This document shows positions 57,237-64,000 of a DNA stretch of 64,000 nucleotides, in pieces. How positions within the stretch are numbered: the stretch's first letter is position 1; every line of letters begins with the position of its first letter. The translations under genes and the position numbers were made by a program. The notes under the pieces were generated by a model. It made no database searches and had not been told where the DNA came from. It saw only the letters and a list, made by a program, of their open reading frames with translations. The DNA is from Xenopus tropicalis (Eukaryota; Chordata; Amphibia; Anura; Pipidae). Location of the stretch: NCBI RefSeq assembly GCF_000004195.4, contig NC_030678.2, positions 150,406,047-150,470,046 of the forward strand, written 5' to 3'.

Positions 57237-57664
57237 TTAAAGGAACAGTAACACCAAAAAATGAAAGTGTTTTAAAGTAATTAAAATATAATGTACAGTT
57301 GCTCTGCGCTGGTAAAACTGGTAAGTTTGCAACAGAAACGTTACTATAGTTTATATACATGAGCTGCTATGTCAACACGGGGGCAGCCATTGAAGCTGGG
57401 AAAAAGGAGAAAAGGCACAGGTTACTTAGCAGATAACAGAAAAAAACCCCATTATATTCTACAAAGTTTATCTGTTATCTGCTAAGTAACCTGTGCCTTT
57501 TCTCCTGTAAATGGCTGCCCCCGGGGCTACACAGAAGCTTTATTATATAAACTATAGTAGTCTTTCTAAGGAAAACACACCAGTTGTACCAGTGCAGGGC
57601 AGCAGAACATTATATTGTTATTACTTTTATACACTTTCATTTTTTGGTGTTACTGTCCCTTTAA
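57237..57664. mobile_element. T2-type foldback MITE, second copy
   Basis: Same family and orientation-free structure as the copy at 56136: TTAAAGGAACAGTAACACC to GGTGTTACTGTCCCTTTAA, TTAA edges, 428 bp. The arms have diverged at scattered positions, so it is an independent insertion rather than a recent local duplicate. Confidence 0.85.
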
Positions 57665-59081
57665 GGCTTTGTCACATTATAAAGCAAATGTTAGTAGTTG
57701 ATATAGGATGTGGGCGCTCATGGCGGTACAGTGACACTACTTGTGACTGAACTAACTTCTAAAGGTTGTTGAAACTCTTGAGTCTGCAAACAGTGAAATC
57801 TGACTGACCGTTTGAACCAAAGCTGCAATGGGCTGGAACATTCGCCCAACTCTGTGGGGCAAAAAATGGAGTTGGGTGCAGGTCATTGGAGTACTAATTT
57901 GTAGTACTCAATTTCATTTACACTACAGAGGTAATAAGACCAAAGTCTGTGGTGGGATAGATCAGCAGCGTCAATGTTGTCACAAGGGCAGCCCATAATA
58001 ACTTAAATTAAGTCCCAACTCATCGGCCTGTGCTCTGAATCCCCACACATACACTAAAACCAAACAATATCTGTGGACCTTGGAGAAAAGAAACACTTAA
58101 GTGGATTAAAGCATAAGCTTCTGATTGGTTGGGGACTTCAAAGGGATTAACACAAATAACTATAAGTACCTCTGCGGGAAAAAATGGCTCACCACCTTCT
58201 TGTTAAGCACACTATGGAAAAATACAGTATTTTTACATACCCATTGCTTAAATAAAGTCATGGAAATAACAAGCCTTGTGCATAAACCCTAGCCGCCTCT
58301 CAGGACTAATACGGGCTTATATATTTACTGCCAGTTTCCCAGGCGTCATTTAATGTGACATTACAATACATGTGCTGTAAAACTGCCTGTAATGTAGCTG
58401 CAAGTGGGAGGAGGAGAGCATTGTGCTTATTTTTTAGTTCAAGAATAAGAGCCTAATACTTCTGACATGGCAGCTACATTATTAATGTAGATTGGATTCA
58501 AAGGGAAACAACCTGTATAAAATAAATACATAAATAGATTTACCTTAGCCCATATATATACATACATACATACATAAGTAACATGCTCATACTAAGCAAA
58601 TTATATATTAACTCTATGCAGTGCCATGAAAATCTTTATGAAGTTGTTCCCGAGATGAAAAGTAAAATTAAAGGGCCTTTTTGATGGACTGCAGCCCAAG
58701 TTATATGTCCCACCCTTGTCACGCTAGGCCGCCCCTTTTGCTGACTACCTGTTATGGGACTATAAAATACCTTGAGGCAGATGCCTTGCATGGCTAAAAC
58801 TAAGCCAGTAATACCTCCATAGCAGCTTGGGGAAATAAATATATATATACATTTAACTCTTAATAGTGCCATTAAGGAAATCCAAAGAATAAATAAAACC
58901 TGAGGTTATTATGGACCTTTAATCAGCAATTTCTGTCTATTAAGATATGGGATTTAACCATCCTCATTGTAAAAGGTCTTATTCTTTTTTTTTTAAATGT
59001 AACGTGCTTAGACTTATTATATCACCCTATAAATATTCCATGCATTGTGCATTGTTTTTAATCCTGTTAGTGACTTTCTAC
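57665..59081. other. non-coding stretch with (CATA)n
   Basis: Nothing recognised apart from short simple repeats at about 58551-58577 (CATA) and 58839-58850 (TA). Confidence 0.4.
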
Positions 59082-59356
59082 CAGGGGTCCCCAACCTTTC
59101 TTACTCGTGAGCCACAGTCAAATGTAAAAAGACTTGGAGAGCAACACAAGCATCATAAAAGTTCACGGAGGAGCCAAATAAGGGCTAAGATTGGCTATTA
59201 GGCTTTATTTGGTAGTAAATCTTGTTTTTATTCAACCAAAACTTACCACCAAGTCAGGAATTCAAAAATAACTACTTGGTTTGGGGGCACTGGGAGCAAC
59301 ATCCAAGGGGTTGGGGAGCAACATGTTGCCCTCGAGCCACTGGTTGGGGATCACTG
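59082..59356. mobile_element. hAT MITE
   Basis: 275 bp, starting CAGGGGTCCCCAACCTTTCT and ending GGTTGGGGATCACTG. The ends are good inverted repeats of a widespread hAT family. The flanking octamers do not match, so the target duplication has decayed or the ends are slightly off. Confidence 0.7.
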
Positions 59357-59699
59357 TACTCTCCAGTTGCTTTCTGCCCCAATCAGAAGCTCAGAATGAA
59401 AAAGATGAATCCAAAAGTTGAATGCGGCAGTTGCAAGTTTTATTGCACCCAAAATAAAATGCCTACGCTAAATTAAGTAAAAATAATGCTAGAATTGGAA
59501 ATGTGACAACCATTTACTCACTACAAAGTAGAACAGAAATGGTACCTCTCATTAAAGAAGGTCTGTGATGACAGGGCAGAGCCCTGGCATTGAAGAATAT
59601 TGTATGTCATGCTGTATTTCATTAGTGGTCAGATAAGGGTTACACATTTATTTATAATTTATATGGCTTGTCTACCCTTTAGAACTGGGATAGATCCCA
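59357..59699. other. non-coding, nothing recognised
   Basis: No exon or element end that I can support. Confidence 0.35.
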
Positions 59700-60420
59700 C
59701 TTTGTTGCATCATTTAACAAGAAACATACCCCAACTTCCTCTAGGTATATAAATACACCTATCATCGCTATACTGTAGCTTCCATCAAGCCTTTATTGCA
59801 TTGGGCATGGAAACAAGACTTGAATATATTGATACCTGAAGACACATGGAAATCTGTGCAATAAATACATGCCTATTAGAACAGCCTATAAGATATTGTT
59901 ATAGAGGCATATGGTCTCAACATGTCTTCACAGAAGAAATTCCTCAACTTGATCGGGTTGTTTTAGGACATGTAGGATATTTGGTGATGAAGGAACTATT
60001 TGTCATATCTGGTGACACTGTGGTCAAGCATATATATATATAATATTATTTATGATCATTTACTCGGTTACCCAGACCTTCCTTCAGAACTATCCATTGG
60101 AAGTTCTTTTTAATTTAAAAAAATTCTCAGCTATAGGACAATGCTAAATTCACACTTTTTTTATTGCCAAACATTGTTAATCAGTTCCGAACTTTGTAGA
60201 ATAGAATGGACTTGATAATGTAAATAAAAAAGTATTCAGTATTCTCCAGGATAAACATATCCATACATTCTTGTATATTTGGAGATCATTGTATAACTAT
60301 AACTCCTGATCTTTCCTACCTATTACAATCATGATTAAGGTTGACCTGGGCAAAGACCACTTTTACTCAGAGTGACATTTTTGGCTACTAACTAAAGATG
60401 GGGAAGGGGTAACCCTGGGG
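59700..60420 (+). mobile_element. L1/Tx1-like LINE ORF2 C-terminal remnant
   Basis: Fragments in changing plus frames read AWKQDLNILIPEDTW, YRGIWSQHVFTEE, then GTICHIWWHCG, and later LVRPS-like pieces. They match the C-terminal region of L1/Tx1 ORF2, including the zinc-knuckle HIWW-x-C motif. Several stops and shifts show it is dead. Confidence 0.6.
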
Positions 60421-60718
60421 CCTTCAATAACACCAGTATATTCAACACAGCTAACAAGGTGTCTTTCTCTTTAACAAGACTTTGGATTTATAACAATCCC
60501 CTACAATCCTGTGGAAACCAGATGAGACCCGGAGAACAAGGCTCTTAAGTCAAACAGCCCAATATGAATGATCAGCAAGATTCCTTTCATAACTTTAGCT
60601 ACACTGTTTACTTTTTAAATGATGGTATTTGGCTATTTAAGCTTACTACCTGCATTTTATTTTCTTTCCTTCTATGATCTAACCCTCCTTCTTTCCTCTC
60701 TGAGCATTTTTGGTTATT
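60421..60718. other. non-coding, nothing recognised
   Basis: Nothing supportable apart from continuation of possible LINE debris. Confidence 0.3.
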
Positions 60719-60841
60719 ACTTCTATCTATCATCTATCATCTATCTATCATCTATCTATCATCTATCTATCATCTATCTATCTATCATCTATCTATCATC
60801 TATCTATCTATCATCTATCTATCATCTATCTATCTATCTAT
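60719..60841. repeat. (CTAT/CATCTAT)n microsatellite
   Basis: About 120 bp of alternating CTAT and CATCTAT units. The hydrophobic Ser/Ile/Tyr/Leu frame through it is an artefact. Confidence 0.95.
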
Positions 60842-61553
60842 TTTTCTGTCTGTCTCTGTTGTGTTTCTCATCTCTCTTCTGAGTGAGTATGTGGGTAACC
60901 CTGTGTAAGGCTTAAGTGGAACACAGTTTCTAAACATTTCTTTGCACAAGGATGGGTTGAATGATATATGTGAGTCTGTTAACAGCTGATACAAAGCAGA
61001 GCCTGCACACCAGCAGGGGAGTGACAGCCGATATGTTATTAATCATACAATGTCAAGGAAGGGATTATACGATCAGTCCTGTAAAATAGCCGAGAGATTA
61101 AGAAAAGTACATTCTGTGGTATTAACACACCTGGTGATACATTTTTGGAGATGAGATGACGTGTAGAATAAAGCCTGGTATAATGACAAATATTATTGCT
61201 AATGTGTGTTTGGTACATTTCTGATTTATTCACTCAAGATGAAAAATGACCACAAAAAGGCACATGTTGAACTACCTTTTTGATATATATGGAGATTATT
61301 TATTATGTTTATTATGGGAAGCATAACAGAAACTTTCATCCCAACTCTATTAGGTGTTTATACTTTTATGTTCTGTAATCATTGTGAGTTAAAAATTTAA
61401 AATATAGATTTTTGGTGTTATCATTTACATCATTAGTAAGAATTTATATCATTTATATCATTAATAAGAATCTGATCCTGGCTTATATAAAGCAATCCTG
61501 CGCTCTGTTCCATATAATAAAGTTCAGATAACAACTTGGATCATTAATTGCCT
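60842..61553. other. non-coding, nothing recognised
   Basis: No exon or element end. ATTTATATCATT-type short repeats near 61440-61465. Confidence 0.35.
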
Positions 61554-61889
61554 GATACAGGTATAGGACCTGTTATCCAGAATGCTCGGGACCAAGGGTA
61601 TTCCGGATAAGGGGTCTTTCCGTAATTTGGATCTCCATACCTTAAGTCTGCTAAAAAATCAATAAAACATTAATTAAACCCAATAGGATTGTTTTGCATC
61701 TAATAAGGATTATTTATATCTTAGTTGGGATCAATTACAAGGTACTGTTTTATTATTACAGAGAAAAAGGAAATCAGTTTTAAATTTCTGAATTATTTGA
61801 TTAAAATGGAGTCTCTGGGAGACGGGCTTTCCGTAATTCGGAGCTTTCTGGATAATGGGTTTCCGGATAAGGGGTCCAATACCTGTATC
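61554..61889. mobile_element. GATACAGGTATAGGACC MITE, copy B
   Basis: 336 bp with both ends intact: GATACAGGTATAGGACC and, on the complement of the right end, GATACAGGTATTGGACC. The interior matches copy A at 53426 (CAATAAAACATTAATTAAAC and CCAATAGGATT). I could not assign a clear target duplication. Confidence 0.8.
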
Positions 61890-62927
61890 TTATTTGTGCC
61901 TGGATTGGCAATTGGAAGCCACCTTTGCTGCCCTAGCGTATGGCTCTTCAGCATGGAGATCTCAGTGCCCATACACAGTTAGTTGGTCTGTGTCACGGCT
62001 TTATTTGTGCAGAGTTCAGCCCTGAGGCTTTTGGGTTTTGGCACCAGTTCCAACGCTATCATGTGGTTTGTGTTCTGAAACTGAACGATAAAATGTGTAT
62101 TGACGTTTGCTGAGGGAACATAGCAATTTTCTTTGCTTGCAAAATATGGTGAAAGAGAAAGGCAGGAAAAGCATTAAAGGGAAACTATGGAGATACGTAT
62201 ATCTAGATTAGTGCTTTCATGAAACCATTTTTTCACAAATATTCTTTAAATTTTATTTCTAGTTAAATAACTTTCCCTCCCTCTGGCAGGAGAAGAAAAT
62301 ACATAACATGAATCCCATGCTTGGGAACGTGAGGGAAAATGGGCAGGTGCTCAGAAAGTCAAGAGTAAGGTACGTTCCAATTGTACAGTATTCCCAAAGC
62401 AATAAAATCATGTTGGAAGACATTCACTCCAAACTTAAGTGCAGCTAAAGTAAAGGGGAACTCTGGCTTCCAAATCAAAATGTGTTAAAGAGCCACACAG
62501 AAACCCCTAATATACCTGTCACTGTATTCTGTTCCTTCAAAACATTTAAATAAATACAATAATTATATACTGAAATCCAGCTGCAAAACAGTTCTTCTCT
62601 TTCTCATTTGAAATCCTGGCAGGGGAGGAGGGACTAAAACACTGATGCTACAAATTGTAACAACTTCTCCACAGCTTACAGAGAGCATGCAGGAACTACA
62701 TAACCCACAATGCATTGCACTGTGATGTAGGCTGAGGACAGTCAACTACTGTTACATGTTGAGTCTCAAAGTAGTCAGCCAGATCAGCAGGGAAACAGGG
62801 GGCGGGGCTTAGGGAACTGTTCCAAACCATATTATTACATTAAAAATCATGAAAAGGCTGCATATTTTAAAATTGATGTATATTGCTTGAAACAGAGAGG
62901 AAATGCTACTTATCATGCCCAAATTGC
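61890..62927. other. non-coding with T2-like fragments
   Basis: TTAAAGGGAAACTATGG near 62174 and TAAAGGGGAACTCTGGC near 62451 look like single ends of T2-type elements without a partner. The remainder is unrecognised. Confidence 0.4.
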
Positions 62928-63341
62928 TTAAAGGAAATATGAACCTTCAAAACAAATACATGTAAAATTGCTCAGAGCACTTTTTTAAGCACTTTACATT
63001 TTTTCTCAGTTTCAGGATATTAGCAGTTTTTTACACTTTTCATGAAATTGACACAACAGCACCATCTGCTGGTCAGCTAACATTTCAATACAAGAGTGGG
63101 AAAGTTTTTTGCTATGCTTAGAAAAAAAAAGTAGAGAAATGTCAGAAGACTTTCCTCTTCTTCTAAAATTGTCTCCCAGCTGTCATGGCGGCCAGCAGAA
63201 CTGACCAGCAGAGGGAGCTTTTGTGTCAGTTTCACTATAATAGAACTGCTAATATCTGAGCAGAAAAATACTGTACATTGCAACAACATTAATAAAAGCA
63301 ATTATACATTCATTTGTTTTGAGGGATTCCATTTCCTTTAA
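62928..63341. mobile_element. T2-type MITE, third copy
   Basis: TTAAAGGAAATATGAACC to GGATTCCATTTCCTTTAA, TTAA edges, 414 bp. Inner parts also pair (CAGCACCATCTGCTGGTCAG with CTGACCAGCAGAGGGAGC). It belongs to a different subfamily from the two copies near 56-57 kb. Confidence 0.75.
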
Positions 63342-63893
63342 TTTATATGAGAAAGGGTATAAAGAATGCACACTGGCATTGCTACATAAACAGAAGTTAT
63401 ATGTGTAGGTAGGGCTGCCAGCTTTTTTGCAAAAAAATACTTGCCTTTCTTTCTCCGTTAATATTCTTCCATATCAATGACCCTGTCAAACTGGGCTGGC
63501 AGAATACAAGCCAGGTGGCCACCTGTGCATAATGTATGGGCTGCTACACTGAGCTACAGTAGGGATAAATACAATAAATATATTTAAATGCTTAGCTTAG
63601 ATCTACAGTAGATATTCTGATAAACTCCTGACACTACTACTTATGGATCGGCAAATGTTTCTCATTGGACTTTAATATGAAGCTTAGTTGTACGTTTAGG
63701 GGCAGTTGTATGTTTTCTTTTTAAAAATTCGAACAAACTAATTTCCACAAATGTTTGACAATAAAAAGTCTGAACTGAAAAAGGACATGCAGGTATCGAA
63801 AAATATCAAATTCTGACTTAAAATTGTTGCACCTAAGCCTCTGCTTTTCCGAATCGTTGCACAAAAACCAGTATCAAAAATCTCTAAAGCAGG
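63342..63893. other. non-coding, nothing recognised
   Basis: No exon or element end that I can support. Confidence 0.35.
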
Positions 63894-64000
63894 GATCCCC
63901 AACCTTTTTTTATTGGTGGCCCGCACTCACATGTTAAAAGTGTTGTGGAGCCACACAAGCATAAAAAAATTTCTTTGGGGGTGCCAAATAAGGGCTGTGA
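63894..64000. mobile_element. hAT MITE, cut by window end
   Basis: CAGGGATCCCCAACCTTTTT followed by GGAGCCACACAAGCAT and GTGCCAAATAAGGGCT is the same family as 59082-59356 in the same orientation. The right end lies outside the window. Confidence 0.7.

Overview
The window is amphibian nuclear DNA, almost certainly a clawed frog (Xenopus). I infer this from the repeats: T2-type MITEs starting TTAAAGG with TTAA target duplications, the GATACAGGTATAGGACC MITE, Harbinger MITEs ending in GGGCACATTTACTAATCC, CR1/L2/Tx1 LINE debris and long (TA)n tracts. There are no prokaryotic genes, no operons and no RNA genes that I can see. Nearly all long open frames are chance frames in minisatellites, (TA)n tracts or transposon remains.

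The core of the window (about 24.4-51.1 kb) is a tandem segmental duplication: two full units (24411-34920, 34921-45093) and a third, truncated one (45094-51097). Each unit carries, on the minus strand, a compact four-exon gene for a 219-residue Spartan (SPRTN)-like zinc metalloprotease with HEMIH motif, third zinc-ligand histidine, C-x3-C/H-x3-C zinc finger and a C-terminal PSKKRRKV nuclear signal. I could splice all three copies by hand with GT-AG junctions, and they encode the same protein; the only two exon differences I saw are synonymous. Upstream of it, in the two full units, lies a minus-strand gene for a MYB/SANT-like DNA-binding protein of the kind carried by Harbinger transposons. 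Its second exon is broken by a homopolymer frameshift and a premature stop in both copies. The same unit contains a DIRS-like reverse transcriptase remnant, a hAT element holding a minisatellite just downstream of the protease gene, satellite-like subrepeats and an L2-like LINE 3' end in the intron of the MYB-like gene. Unit 3 is interrupted by a Tc1 element with long IR/DR ends and a dead transposase, and stops at a CR1-like endonuclease fragment.

The left flank (1-24 kb) has no recognisable host exon. It holds several hAT, Harbinger and other MITEs (several with intact target duplications), a solo LTR with TATA duplication, a chain of five hairpins at 12.5-12.8 kb, a block at 13.06-13.72 kb that looks like a possible conserved noncoding element, and a nested foldback region at 18.8-19.5 kb. 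The right flank (51-64 kb) is similar: hAT and T2 MITEs, a 320-bp palindrome beside a (TA)n tract, CR1 and L1/Tx1 remnants and tetranucleotide repeats.

The main candidate for something new is the repeated pairing of an intact minimal Spartan-like protease with a transposon-type MYB/SANT protein in a tandemly amplified unit. Whether this is an amplified host gene or cargo of a decayed large transposon cannot be settled from this window.
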